Position numbers and translations under genes: made by a program
Source of the DNA: Streptomyces sp. S465
GTDB taxonomy: Bacteria; Actinomycetota; Actinomycetes; Streptomycetales; Streptomycetaceae
Direction of reading: 5' to 3'
Assembly (NCBI RefSeq): GCF_026898115.1
Contig: NZ_CP114036.1
Location: forward strand, 3,962,001-4,026,000
Length of the DNA: 64,000 bases
The notes under the pieces: generated by a model
Told to the model about the DNA's origin: nothing
Seen by the model: only the letters and a program-made list of their open reading frames with translations
Databases searched by the model: none
Shown: piece by piece, positions 42,005 to 50,568 of the stretch
How the letters are laid out: each line of letters opens with the position of its first letter
Position numbering within the stretch: the stretch's first letter is position 1

Positions 42005-44215
42005 TCAATGGGGCTCGACGGTGCCGTCCGCGAGCCCGTCGTACAGTCCCCGCACCAGCTGCTCGCCCAGCCGGGCCGCGTGCCGCAGGGACTCCTCGAA
42101 GGAGGCCAGGGTGCGGTAGCGCTCCCCGTAGCGCCGCTGGTCGGCGAGGGGCAGCCGGGGCAGCCGCAGCCGCCGGACGTCGAGCCGGGTGGCGGTGGAG
42201 GCGTAGCTGCTGGCCTGCCGCTGGTTGGCGCTGCCCCGCAGATATCCGGCCAGGAACCAGGGGTCGAGCGCATCGGGGTCGGGCCGCAGCAGGCTCAGAT
42301 TGCGCCCCAGCGCGGCCCCGGCGGTGGACTCGTCCACGACCCGGGCGACGGTGCCGCCGCCGATCAGCGGGACGACCACATCGCCGGGCTCGGTCAGCAC
42401 GGGCTCCTCCCCCTCGGCCCCCTCTCCGGCGGGGCCGCTGGGGCCGGTCGCGGCCAGTACGTCCTGTTCGGTGAGGACGGGGAAGGAGCCGCCCGCCGCC
42501 GTCGTACCGCTCTTGAGCACGAGGGCGCCCGCGCGGGCGAGTTCGCCGACCGTGGTCATCGGCCGGCGGTCGGCGGCGGTCTGCTCGGCGCGGGGCCGGA
42601 CGGGCGCGGCGGGGGTGAGCTCGGCGGTGCGGGTCAGGGTGGCGGTGAGCCGGTCCCGTACGGCGGCGAGTTCGGCGATCCCGCCGCCCGTGGCGGGCGG
42701 CGGGAGATGACGGGCCGGGGCCAGGTCCACGTCGTCGTCGAGGAGTTCGATGACCGGCAGGACGCGGCACACTCCGGGCCGTTCGGGGGCGGCGCCCTCG
42801 CGGTCGAAGGCGTGCCAGGCGTCCAGGACGGTGGTCCGCACGGTCTGCCAGGGCAGTTTGCCGCGGCCGGACGAGGGGGCGGCGGCACCTTGCGCGGCGG
42901 GACCCAGCGTGGCGGCGCCGGGCGCGGTGGGGCCCTCGGCCGGGGCCGCGACCGCCGCCGCGGCGTCGACGAGCAGGACGTGCGGGGCCGGGGGCTGTCC
43001 GGCCCCGGGGCGCCGCAGCACCCACAGGTGCAGCGGGATACCGTACGGCGGCGCCGCCCCGGCAGGCAGCGCCACGACGGCCCGCAGCGCGCCGCGCCGC
43101 AGCAGATCGGCGCGGATACGGCGGCCGGAGCGGCGGGAGGCGGCGGCGGGCGGCATCAGCAGAACGGCGGTGCCGCCGTCCCGCAGGTGGGCCAGGGCGT
43201 GCTGGACCCAGGCCAGCTCGGACTCGGTCCGGGCGGGGAAGCCGTACTCCCAGCGCGGGTCGTAGGCGAGTTCGTCATGGCCCCAGTTGCGCTCGTTGAA
43301 CGGCGGATGGCAGACGACGGCGTCGACGGCCGTCCCCGGGAAGGCGTCGGCCCGCAGACTGTCTCCCCCGGCCACCCGCGCACGGGCGTCGGTGCCCAGC
43401 GCGAGCCGCAGCGCGGTGAGCGCGGCGAGGTCGGGGTCCCGCTCCTGTGCGTACACGCTCGCCGCCGCCCCCGCGGCCCCCAGCAGCCCCCCGGTCCCGG
43501 AAGCGGGATCGAGCACGGAACCGGCGGTACCCGCACCGGCAGCCGGCGCGTCCGGCGCACCGCGCCCCCCGGACGCCCCCTTCCCGCCAGGGGCCACGGC
43601 CGCCCCTTGCCCCGGAGTGAGGCCCGCCAGTGCGGCCATCAGGGCGGCGGGACCCGGCGGGGTGAGGGTGTACTGCCGGGGGTTGGCGTCCAGATGGCGG
43701 CCCAGCAGGAATTCGTACGCCTCGCGCGGGCCGAGTTCCGCGGCGAGCTCCGCCGCTCCGCGCAGCAGCGGCACCGTGGGACCGAGCCCGGCCGGGTCCG
43801 GGAGGCACACCGGGTGGGTCTCGCCGAGCCGTGCGGTCAGGGCCGGGGCGAGGGCGACGGGCAGCATTTCGGCCAGCTGCTCATCGGCACCCTCGCTCAG
43901 CCGCTGCCAGACCGCGGGCCGGTCCCTGACCAGCAGGAGGACGGCTCCGACCTGGCACAGCGCGGCCGCGCCGCCCGCTGGATGCCCGGTGAGCAGCTGC
44001 CAGACGCGTTCGCGCAGCGGGACCTCGGCGAGCTTGCCCTGGGCGCGCAGCCAGCGCTCGATGTCGCCGAGCGCGAAGGTCGGGCTGGTCTCGGTGCCGC
44101 CCACGGGCTTGGGGAAGTCGGCGTGGCGGCGGCGCCAGTTGCTGACGGCGGCGCGGCCCACCCCGGCGAGCCGGGCGATGCCCGCGGCGGTCACCTCTGC
44201 TGCGTTGTCCGGCAC
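42005..44215 (-). CDS. HTH - N6-adenine methylase - specificity-domain fusion with an altered catalytic motif
   Basis: A 736-residue protein. An N-terminal helix-turn-helix (about 5-60; ARLAGVGRAAVSNWRRRHAD) is followed by a type I HsdM-like core with SAM motif VLDPASGTGGLLGAAG (about 240). The target-base motif reads VVCHPPFNERNWGHDELAYD where HsdM proteins have NPPF. WVQHALAHLRDGGTAVLLM continues the HsdM pattern. A C-terminal HsdS-type target-recognition and coiled-coil region begins GELARAGALVLKSG and ends SFEESLRHAARLGEQLV. No restriction subunit gene is nearby. GTG 44215 has GGAG eight bases upstream. It may methylate weakly, or act as a DNA-binding regulator. Confidence 0.82.
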   Translation of the reverse strand: MPDNAAEVTAAGIARLAGVGRAAVSNWRRRHADFPKPVGGTETSPTFALGDIERWLRAQGKLAEVPLRERVWQLLTGHPAGGAAALCQVGAVLLLVRDRPAVWQRLSEGADEQLAEMLPVALAPALTARLGETHPVCLPDPAGLGPTVPLLRGAAELAAELGPREAYEFLLGRHLDANPRQYTLTPPGPAALMAALAGLTPGQGAAVAPGGKGASGGRGAPDAPAAGAGTAGSVLDPASGTGGLLGAAGAAASVYAQERDPDLAALTALRLALGTDARARVAGGDSLRADAFPGTAVDAVVCHPPFNERNWGHDELAYDPRWEYGFPARTESELAWVQHALAHLRDGGTAVLLMPPAAASRRSGRRIRADLLRRGALRAVVALPAGAAPPYGIPLHLWVLRRPGAGQPPAPHVLLVDAAAAVAAPAEGPTAPGAATLGPAAQGAAAPSSGRGKLPWQTVRTTVLDAWHAFDREGAAPERPGVCRVLPVIELLDDDVDLAPARHLPPPATGGGIAELAAVRDRLTATLTRTAELTPAAPVRPRAEQTAADRRPMTTVGELARAGALVLKSGTTAAGGSFPVLTEQDVLAATGPSGPAGEGAEGEEPVLTEPGDVVVPLIGGGTVARVVDESTAGAALGRNLSLLRPDPDALDPWFLAGYLRGSANQRQASSYASTATRLDVRRLRLPRLPLADQRRYGERYRTLASFEESLRHAARLGEQLVRGLYDGLADGTVEPH

Positions 44216-44283
44216 CTGGCTGACTCCGTCCCGTGGTGCTGCTGTGGCGGCCCAGCATACCGACCGATCAACACATGCAGACC

Positions 44284-44300
44284 GATTCACAGCGTGAATC
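44284..44300. promoter_or_regulatory. GATTCAC-GTGAATC palindrome in the methylase / secreted protein divergent region
   Basis: GATTCAC, three bases, GTGAATC: a perfect 7-bp inverted repeat 69 bases from the methylase-fusion start and 110 bases before the secreted-protein gene. A TTGACT -35-like word follows at 44322. It could be an autoregulatory site for the HTH domain. Confidence 0.4.
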
Positions 44301-44409
44301 CCATCTCCAATATTTTCCTTGTTGACTCGGTTCACAGGCTCTGCTCTTATTGGTCCATCGCACGAGGCTCACCACCGACCGCCCAGCACCCGAAAGGTGT
44401 CGATCCGTC

Positions 44410-45126
44410 ATGTCTCAGCAGCGGAAGCAGAAGAACTGGTTCGCCCGGCACAAGGTGCTCACCGGCGCCGGTGCGCTCATCACCGTCATCGCCCTGGGCA
44501 GTGCCGTGTCGGGCGCCGGAAGCGGCGACGACAAGGGCAACGGTCCGGACACGGCCGCCTCGTCCGCCGACGGCGGCTCCGGCAAGCACGGGAAGGAGGC
44601 CAAGGAGGCGGAGCCGAAGAAGACCAAGGCCGCCTTCAGCGGCGACGGCACGCTCCAAGTCGGCACCGACGTCAGACCGGGCACCTATAGAACCACCGGC
44701 AACAGCGGCGGCATGTGCTACTGGGAGCGGGCCAAGGACTCCTCCGGGGAGCCCGACGCCATCCTCGCCAACGACAACGTCACCGGCAGCAGCTATGTGA
44801 CGATCAAGGCCAGCGACAAGATCTTCACGTCGCAGGGGTGCGAGGACTGGGAGGCCGTCCCCGCGACCGCCTCCGGAACCCCGAAGACCGAGATGGCCGG
44901 CGACGGCATGTACCGGATCGGCGCGGACATCGCCCCCGGCACCTACAAGTCCACCGGCAACGGCTCCGACAGCGGCTGCTACTGGGAGCGGAACAAGGAC
45001 GCCCTGCACGGCATCGAATCGATCATCGCCAACGACAACGTCTCGGGGAACGCCATCGTGACCATCGGCGCCCAGGACGGCTATTTCAAGACCAACGGCT
45101 GCGAGAACTGGAAGAAGACGGGCTGA
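44410..45126 (+). CDS. Membrane-anchored extracytoplasmic protein with two tandem homologous domains
   Basis: A 238-residue protein with one N-terminal signal-anchor helix (about 15-36), a charged Ser/Lys/Glu linker and two copies of a domain of about 72 residues. Copy 1 starts GTLQVGTDVRPGTYRTTGN (about 79) and copy 2 MYRIGADIAPGTYKSTGN (about 166). Each has CYWER in the middle, ANDNV(T/S)G and a GCE(D/N)W end, giving two conserved cysteines per copy, probably a disulphide. The domain is common in exported actinobacterial proteins but has no function known to me. It starts a two-gene operon: its stop overlaps the next ATG (ATGA overlap). Confidence 0.75.
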   Translation: MSQQRKQKNWFARHKVLTGAGALITVIALGSAVSGAGSGDDKGNGPDTAASSADGGSGKHGKEAKEAEPKKTKAAFSGDGTLQVGTDVRPGTYRTTGNSGGMCYWERAKDSSGEPDAILANDNVTGSSYVTIKASDKIFTSQGCEDWEAVPATASGTPKTEMAGDGMYRIGADIAPGTYKSTGNGSDSGCYWERNKDALHGIESIIANDNVSGNAIVTIGAQDGYFKTNGCENWKKTG

Positions 45127-45875
45127 TGCGCTCCATCACGATCCTGGCGGCACTGTGCGCCGCCACCGCCCTCACCGCATGCGGGACCGACCAGCACAAG
45201 GACGCCTCGGACAAGGGGCCCACCACGGCCGAGGAGACCAAGGCCGCCGAGGGCATCGCCGCCCTGACCGGCCCGCAGATCATCAACAGGGCCATCAAGA
45301 CCACCAAGTCGGCGACCTCCCTGACCATCGACATGGACGGCATCGTCGACGGCGACCCCATGAAGTACCACATGTCCTCGGACAACAAGGGCGAGTGCAC
45401 CGGCAGCATGACCATCGGCGACGGCACCGTCCGCGTGATCAAGACCGGTCACACGGCCTATATGAAGTACGACGCGGCCTTCTGGCGTGCGCAGGGCGGT
45501 GCGGACGGCGAGGCCGCGGCCAAGATGATCGGCGACCGCTGGACCAAGGCCGACGCCTCGGGCGCGGACGCCAAGGACTTCACCGCCATGTGTGACTCCG
45601 ACCAGCTGCTCGCCGGGTTCTCGGCCGCCGACAACATCGCGCGCAAGGGCAGGGCCGCCACCGTGGACGGCCGGTCCGCGATCACGGTCACCGAGTCGGA
45701 CGGCGAGGAGACCTACACCGCCTATGTCGCCACGGAGGGCAAGCCGTACCTCCTCAAGCTGGTGACCAAGGGCGGCAAGGAGCCGGGCACGCTGCGGTTC
45801 GACGACTTCGACCGGCCCGTCGAAGCGAAGGCCCCCACCGGGGACATCGTCGACCTCGACACCCTCGGCGACTGA
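45126..45875 (+). CDS. Secreted lipoprotein, unknown function (partner of the two-domain protein)
   Basis: A 249-residue lipoprotein: signal MRSITILAALCAATALTAC with the lipidated Cys at about residue 19. The mature part (INRAIKTTKSATSLTIDMDG, KGECTGSMTIGDGTVRVIKT, HTAYMKYDAAFWRA) resembles the LppX/LprG-like beta-sheet lipoproteins of actinobacteria that carry hydrophobic molecules, a weak similarity judged by eye. The start codon overlaps the upstream stop, so the two proteins are made together and may form an envelope complex. Confidence 0.7.
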   Translation: MRSITILAALCAATALTACGTDQHKDASDKGPTTAEETKAAEGIAALTGPQIINRAIKTTKSATSLTIDMDGIVDGDPMKYHMSSDNKGECTGSMTIGDGTVRVIKTGHTAYMKYDAAFWRAQGGADGEAAAKMIGDRWTKADASGADAKDFTAMCDSDQLLAGFSAADNIARKGRAATVDGRSAITVTESDGEETYTAYVATEGKPYLLKLVTKGGKEPGTLRFDDFDRPVEAKAPTGDIVDLDTLGD

Positions 45876-45915
45876 CCGGAGTCTGGCCGGTCCTCCCGCG
45901 CGCTACGGCCGCCGG

Positions 45916-46635
45916 CTAGCGCCCGCCCGAGCGCGCGGGCAGCTTCGTCGTGGGGCAGCCGCGCAGCACCCGCCGCATCGCGTCCCTCTCGGCCGAGGTC
46001 ACCCACAGCCCGTACGCCTTCTTCACCGCCACCTGATGCGCCACATAGTCACAGCGGTACGCCGTGTTGGGCGGCAGCCAGGTCGCCGCGTCGCCGTCTC
46101 CCTTACGGCGGTTGGCGGAGGCGTCCACGGCGATCAGGTTGAGCGGATCGTTGGCGAACGCCACGCGCTTGTCCCGGTCCCACTTCTGGGCGCCCTTCTG
46201 CCAGGCGTCCGACAGCGCGACCACATGGTCGATGTCCACCTTGCTGCGGCCCCGCACGAACCGCACGGCGCGGCCGGTGTACGGGTCGTCGGTGAGCGTG
46301 CCCGAGGCGACCAGGCAGTGGCCGTCGCGGAACTTCACGTCCGTCAGATCCCGCTTGAGGATGTCCTCGCGGGTCCCGCAGCCGTTGTCGTCGGTGTCCA
46401 CCCAGGAGCTGCCGAACTCGTCGCGCTCATAACCGGTCTTCGGCGCACGCCCCTTGACTGTGAGAGAGGACACAGCCGACAGGGCCGATCCGGACACCGT
46501 GGCCCCGCCACCGCCCACGCCGGAGCCGCCGCCTTTGTCCCCCTCCTGGTCACCGGCCTCGCAGCCGCCGACCGCCAGCAGCGCGGCCAGCAACACCACG
46601 GAACCCCGCGCCGGTATGCGAACCCGTCCCCGCAA
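45916..46635 (-). CDS. Exported HNH-family nuclease (DUF1524/GmrSD C-terminal type), probable lipoprotein
   Basis: About 239 residues. A basic N-terminus and hydrophobic core end in a lipobox-like AVGGC (about residue 25), followed by a Gly/Asp-rich spacer. A C-terminal nuclease domain follows: the HNH-type core DIDHVVALSDAWQKGAQKW, FANDPLNLIAVDASANRRKG and WLPPNTAYRCDYVAHQVAVK. Such secreted HNH proteins are frequent in Streptomyces and may degrade extracellular DNA. Start uncertain: TTG 46635 is chosen because GAAGGGGG lies eight bases upstream and because it supplies the Arg-rich n-region. Divergent from the DUF2079 gene. Confidence 0.8.
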   Translation of the reverse strand: MRGRVRIPARGSVVLLAALLAVGGCEAGDQEGDKGGGSGVGGGGATVSGSALSAVSSLTVKGRAPKTGYERDEFGSSWVDTDDNGCGTREDILKRDLTDVKFRDGHCLVASGTLTDDPYTGRAVRFVRGRSKVDIDHVVALSDAWQKGAQKWDRDKRVAFANDPLNLIAVDASANRRKGDGDAATWLPPNTAYRCDYVAHQVAVKKAYGLWVTSAERDAMRRVLRGCPTTKLPARSGGR

Positions 46636-46694
46636 CCTTCCCGCCCCCTTCGCGTATCTTTTCGCACAGACCGCCCACACGATAAGGACCCTGG

Positions 46695-48158
46695 ATGGAC
46701 ACGGCCGCAACCGCTCCGCCCGGCACCGGCGCCGAGGGGGCGACCGCCGTCACCACGGGACGTACCCGGCCGCTCACCCGGGCGGCCGCGCTGCGGCACC
46801 CGCGGGCCGACCCGTACTGGCTGGCCCTCGCCCTCTTCGCCGCCTTCACGGCGCTGTCGGTCTGCCGCTACCGCCGCATGGCCACCATGTCCTGGGACCT
46901 GGGCATCTTCGAACAGGCGATACGGGCGTACGCGCACTTCCAGGCCCCCATAGCGGATCTCAAGGGCCCCGGCGCCAACATCCTCGGCGACCACTTCAGC
47001 CCCATCACGGCGCTGCTCGGACCCGTCTACCGGCTCTTCCCCGGCCCCGTCACCCTGCTGGTCGCGCAGGCGGCGCTGTTCGCCGTCTCCGCCGTCCCCG
47101 TCACCCGCGTCGCCGCCCGGCTGCTGGGGCGCGGCCGGGGGCTCGCGATCGGCATCGCCTACGGGGTGTCCTGGGGCATCCAGCGCGCCGTGGACTTCGA
47201 CTTCCACGAGATCTGCTTCGCCGTCCCGCTCATCGCCTTCTCCTTGGAGGCGGTGATCCGCCGGCGCTGGTACGCGGCGATGCTGTGGGCCGTCCCGCTG
47301 GCCTTCGTCAAGGAGGACATGGGCGCCACGGTGGCCGCGATCGGCGCCGTCATCTGGCTCCGCGCCCGGCGCGACGGCGAGCGCGGGCCCCGTGTCGCCC
47401 CGCTCGCCGTCGCGCTGATGGGCTTCGGCGTCCTGGTCTCGGCGCTCGCGCTCGGCGTGGTCATCCCCGGCTTCAACGGCGCCGGTTCGTACGACTACTG
47501 GGACAAGGTCGGCAGCGGCGGCCCGCAGACCGGCACGATCCCGTTCGGCACCGCGCTGCGCACCCTGCTGTGGATCCTGCTGCCGACCACCGGTCTGCTG
47601 GCGCTGCGCTCCCCGCTGCTGCTGGCCGCCGTGCCCACCCTCGGCTGGCGCTTCGTCTCCCACGACGACCACTACTGGGGCACGGACTGGCACTACAGCG
47701 CGGTGCTGATGCCGATCGTCCTGCTGGCCCTGGTGGACGCCCTGGACCGCAGCCGGGACTCCGCCCGGCCCTGGCTCGCCTCCTACGCCCGCCAGCTGCC
47801 CGCCGCGGTGTGCGGCGCGGCCCTGGCGCTGTCGTCCGCCATGCCCCTGTACGAGCTCACCAGGAGCGCCACCTACGAGAAACCGGCGCAGGTCGGAGCG
47901 GTGGAGCGGCTGCTGGACCGGATTCCGGACGGGGCGACGGTGGAGGCCAACGTCGGGCCGATAAGCCGGCTCACCAGCCGCTGCCGGGTGCTGTGGGTCG
48001 GCGCCACCCAGGGCATACAGCCGGACTACATAGCCCTTCAGGAGCCGCCCGAGCGCACCGCGCGGCAGGTGGTGGAGTACGCCGGACAGCTCCACCCGGG
48101 CACGCGGTACACGGCCATCGGCTCCACGTCCGGCTATTTCGTCCTCAAGCGGGGCTGA
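46695..48158 (+). CDS. DUF2079 polytopic membrane protein
   Basis: A 487-residue protein with about nine or ten transmembrane segments between residues 40 and 385. The DUF2079 signature is clear: YRRMATMSWDLGIFEQAIRA and GDHFSPITALLGPVYRLFPG near the N-terminus, then FDFHEICFAVPLIAFSLEA, LAFVKEDMGATV and SHDDHYWGTDWHYSAVLMPI. The family is related to GT-C-type glycosyltransferases; the D-x-G/E dyads of the first loop would be the lipid-sugar site. Acceptor and donor unknown. ATG with AAGGA six bases upstream. Confidence 0.88.
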   Translation: MDTAATAPPGTGAEGATAVTTGRTRPLTRAAALRHPRADPYWLALALFAAFTALSVCRYRRMATMSWDLGIFEQAIRAYAHFQAPIADLKGPGANILGDHFSPITALLGPVYRLFPGPVTLLVAQAALFAVSAVPVTRVAARLLGRGRGLAIGIAYGVSWGIQRAVDFDFHEICFAVPLIAFSLEAVIRRRWYAAMLWAVPLAFVKEDMGATVAAIGAVIWLRARRDGERGPRVAPLAVALMGFGVLVSALALGVVIPGFNGAGSYDYWDKVGSGGPQTGTIPFGTALRTLLWILLPTTGLLALRSPLLLAAVPTLGWRFVSHDDHYWGTDWHYSAVLMPIVLLALVDALDRSRDSARPWLASYARQLPAAVCGAALALSSAMPLYELTRSATYEKPAQVGAVERLLDRIPDGATVEANVGPISRLTSRCRVLWVGATQGIQPDYIALQEPPERTARQVVEYAGQLHPGTRYTAIGSTSGYFVLKRG

Positions 48159-48210
48159 GCCGGGCTCCGGGCCACCGGACCGGCCGCGCGCCGGCCACCG
48201 CGTGCGGTCC

Positions 48211-48993
48211 TCAGCGCATCGGCTTGGGGGCGATGAGGGCGAAGGACGCGCCCTGCGGATCCCGCACCACGGACATCCGGCCCGCCACCATGTCGTACGG
48301 CGGGCGCAGCACCGTGCCGCCCGCCGCGGACAGCTTGGCCGCGGACCGGTCGACGTCCCCGACGGCGAAGTAGACCAGCCAGTGCGGGGGCACCTCCGGC
48401 GGCATCCCCGCGCGCAGCGGCTGGAGCCCGCCGACCGTGCGGCCGTTGACGGACAGCGCGAAGTAGTCCTCGGCGCCCTCCATCGGGACCGACTCCAGGC
48501 CCAGCGCCTCGGCGTAGAACGCCGAGGCGGCCTCCCGGTCGGTGGTGTTGAGCTCGTTCCAGACCAGCGTGGAGACCTCGTTGACCAGGCCCGCGCCGGG
48601 GAAGGCGAGCGGCTGCCAGACGCCGAAGACGGTCCCCAGCGGGTCGGTCGCCACCAGCATCCGCCCGAGGTCCATCACGTCCATGACCGGCAGCAGCACG
48701 GTGCCGCCGGCCCGGCTGACGGCCTCGGAGGTGGCCTGGGCGTCGGCGGAGCAGAAGTAGGTGGTCCAGACGGTCGGCGGCGGGGCCTCCTCGCCCACCG
48801 ACTCCGCGGACATGACCCCCGCGACCGGCTTGCCCTTCAGGGTGCACATCACATAGCCGCCGGTCACCGGCGGTCCGGCCGCCTCCTCCCAGCCGAACAG
48901 CCCGGAGTAGAAGTCCAGGGCGGCCCGCTGGTCGGGGACCATCAGATCGATCCAGCAGGGTGTTCCGGGCTGATAGGACGTGACTTCGGGCAT
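48211..48993 (-). CDS. VOC-superfamily protein with two glyoxalase-like domains
   Basis: A 260-residue cytoplasmic protein made of two vicinal-oxygen-chelate domains (about 8-125 and 136-258). Both show the PCWIDL / STLVWNEL strand and the terminal acidic strand (DPLGTVFGVWQP; DPQGASFALIAP). Domain 1 has the aromatic pair FYSGLFGWEE. Such proteins include bleomycin-type resistance and small ring-cleaving or lyase enzymes; the substrate cannot be inferred. It resembles the abundant Streptomyces CFP-30-like hydroxylase annotation. It is a leftward single gene converging with the DUF2079 gene. Confidence 0.85.
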   Translation of the reverse strand: MPEVTSYQPGTPCWIDLMVPDQRAALDFYSGLFGWEEAAGPPVTGGYVMCTLKGKPVAGVMSAESVGEEAPPPTVWTTYFCSADAQATSEAVSRAGGTVLLPVMDVMDLGRMLVATDPLGTVFGVWQPLAFPGAGLVNEVSTLVWNELNTTDREAASAFYAEALGLESVPMEGAEDYFALSVNGRTVGGLQPLRAGMPPEVPPHWLVYFAVGDVDRSAAKLSAAGGTVLRPPYDMVAGRMSVVRDPQGASFALIAPKPMR

Positions 48994-49177
48994 CGGGCCG
49001 CCTCCGTATCGCCACTACCGGCCGCGCGGCAGCCGGATGGGATGCCCCCACGGCCCATTCTCCTCCGGCCCGGCGCGCACGCCACTCGGCGGGGACGGTT
49101 CACCGGGTGCGGCCCGCGGCCTTTCAGGGAGGCGTGCGCCCGCCCTCCCGCGCCACGCCGCTCGGGCCGGCCGAACG

Positions 49178-49220
49178 CGCCGGGCGGCGGCCGGCCTTCG
49201 GGGCCGACCGCCGCCCGGCG
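49178..49220 (-). terminator. Hairpin after the L,D-transpeptidase gene
   Basis: CGCCGGGCGGCGG, an inner CGGCC-TTCGG-GGCCG hairpin, CCGCCGCCCGGCG: a 13-bp outer stem with a stable TTCGG-type tip, 20 bases past the stop codon. Confidence 0.85.
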
Positions 49221-49239
49221 GTGGTGAGAAGAGGGTGCG

Positions 49240-50502
49240 TCAGGCGCCGACAGCGCTTCCGGCCACCCACTGGTCCCAGTCCATGTTCCATCCGTTGAGG
49301 CCGTTGTCCGGCTGGATGGTCTTGTCCTTGGAGTTCTTCACGACGACGACGTCGCCGATCTGGGAGTTGTTGTAGAACCAGGCGCCGTCCGTGTTGGGGT
49401 CGTTGGCCCCCTTGGTGTCCGACAGGCCCACACAGCCGTGGCTGGTGTTGACGTTGCCGAAGATGGACTTGGCGCCCCAGTAGTTGCCGTGGATGAAGGT
49501 GCCCGAGGTGGACAGCCGCATCGCGTGCGGGACGTCCTTGATGTCGTACTCGCCCTTGCCGTCGTCGTCCGTGAAGCCGACCGTCGCACCGTTCATCCGG
49601 GTCTCCTTGAACTTCTCGGAGATCACCATCTGACCGTTGTAGGTCGTGTTCTCAGGGCTGCCGGCCGAGATGTTGATGGTCTTGAGCAGCTTGCCGTCGC
49701 GGACCACCTTCATCGTCTTGGCCTCGGCGTCGACCGTGGAGACCTGAGAGTGACCGATCTTGAAGGTGACGGTCTTCTCCTGGACGCCCTTGACGCCGGA
49801 CGACGCCTCGACGCCGTCCAGGTCCAGCTTCAGGGAGACGGTCGAGTTGGGCTTCCAGTACTCCTGCGGGCGCAGGTCGAGCCGGTTGGCGCCGAACCAG
49901 TGCCCGACCACCTGCTGGCCGCTGCTGGAGGTGACCTTGATGTGCGACTCGACGTCCTTCTTGTTCGTCACCGCCTTGTCGAACCGGATGGACACCGGCA
50001 TGCCCACGCCGACCGTGGAGCCGTCCTCCGGCGTGAAGTTGCCGATGAAGCTGTTGGCGGGCGAGACGGTGGTGAAGGACGAGTTCTCGGTCGCCTTACG
50101 GCCCTGGGAGTCCTCGGCGGATGCCGTGATCTTGTACTGAGTGGCCCGCTCCAGCTGGCCGTCCGGCTTCCAGGACGTCTTGTCGGCCGATATGGTCCCG
50201 GCCACGGTGTTGCCGGTCGCCGCGGACGTCATCGTGACGGAGGTGAGCTTGCCGTCGCTGACCGTGACCTTGGTGTCACTGTTGATGCCCGCGTTCGTCG
50301 CACCGGCCTTCGGCGTGATCTTGATGTGGGCGTCCGACGCGTCCTTGGCAGCCGCCTCGTCGACCTGCGACTGCGACTTGTTCCCGTCGTTCTTGGCGTC
50401 GTCGCCGCCGTCGTCGTTCCCGCCGCACGCGGCGAGCGTGAGTACGCCGCTGAGCACGGCGGCCGCGGCCACCAGTGCCTTACGGCGTTTGCCGTCCGTC
50501 AT
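49240..50502 (-). CDS. L,D-transpeptidase lipoprotein (Ig-like domains plus YkuD domain)
   Basis: Extracytoplasmic enzyme forming 3-3 peptidoglycan cross-links, about 420 residues. Lipoprotein signal with lipobox LAAC (about residue 27), then an Asp/Asn/Lys-rich spacer. Two Ig-like domains follow (about 55-155 and 160-260; ATQYKITASAEDSQGRKATE, VGVGMPVSIRFDKAVTNK). The YkuD catalytic domain has FIHGNYWG and the active-site SHGCVGLSDTKG. This is the LdtMt2-type architecture. The ATG at 50502 follows GGAG at nine bases; GTG 50505 and ATG 50517 are alternatives. An ECF-type promoter candidate lies upstream at 50569-50594. Confidence 0.94.
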   Translation of the reverse strand: MTDGKRRKALVAAAAVLSGVLTLAACGGNDDGGDDAKNDGNKSQSQVDEAAAKDASDAHIKITPKAGATNAGINSDTKVTVSDGKLTSVTMTSAATGNTVAGTISADKTSWKPDGQLERATQYKITASAEDSQGRKATENSSFTTVSPANSFIGNFTPEDGSTVGVGMPVSIRFDKAVTNKKDVESHIKVTSSSGQQVVGHWFGANRLDLRPQEYWKPNSTVSLKLDLDGVEASSGVKGVQEKTVTFKIGHSQVSTVDAEAKTMKVVRDGKLLKTINISAGSPENTTYNGQMVISEKFKETRMNGATVGFTDDDGKGEYDIKDVPHAMRLSTSGTFIHGNYWGAKSIFGNVNTSHGCVGLSDTKGANDPNTDGAWFYNNSQIGDVVVVKNSKDKTIQPDNGLNGWNMDWDQWVAGSAVGA

Positions 50503-50568
50503 CACACGCTTCTCCATTTGACCTGGATCTTGATCCGGACCCCAGAAACCCCGAACCTGCCTGACAAG

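Noticed and set aside
39729..44215. A Pgl or BREX phage-resistance system
   Set aside because: Kinase and methylase-like genes occur, but PglZ, PglY/BrxC and BrxA/B partners are absent.
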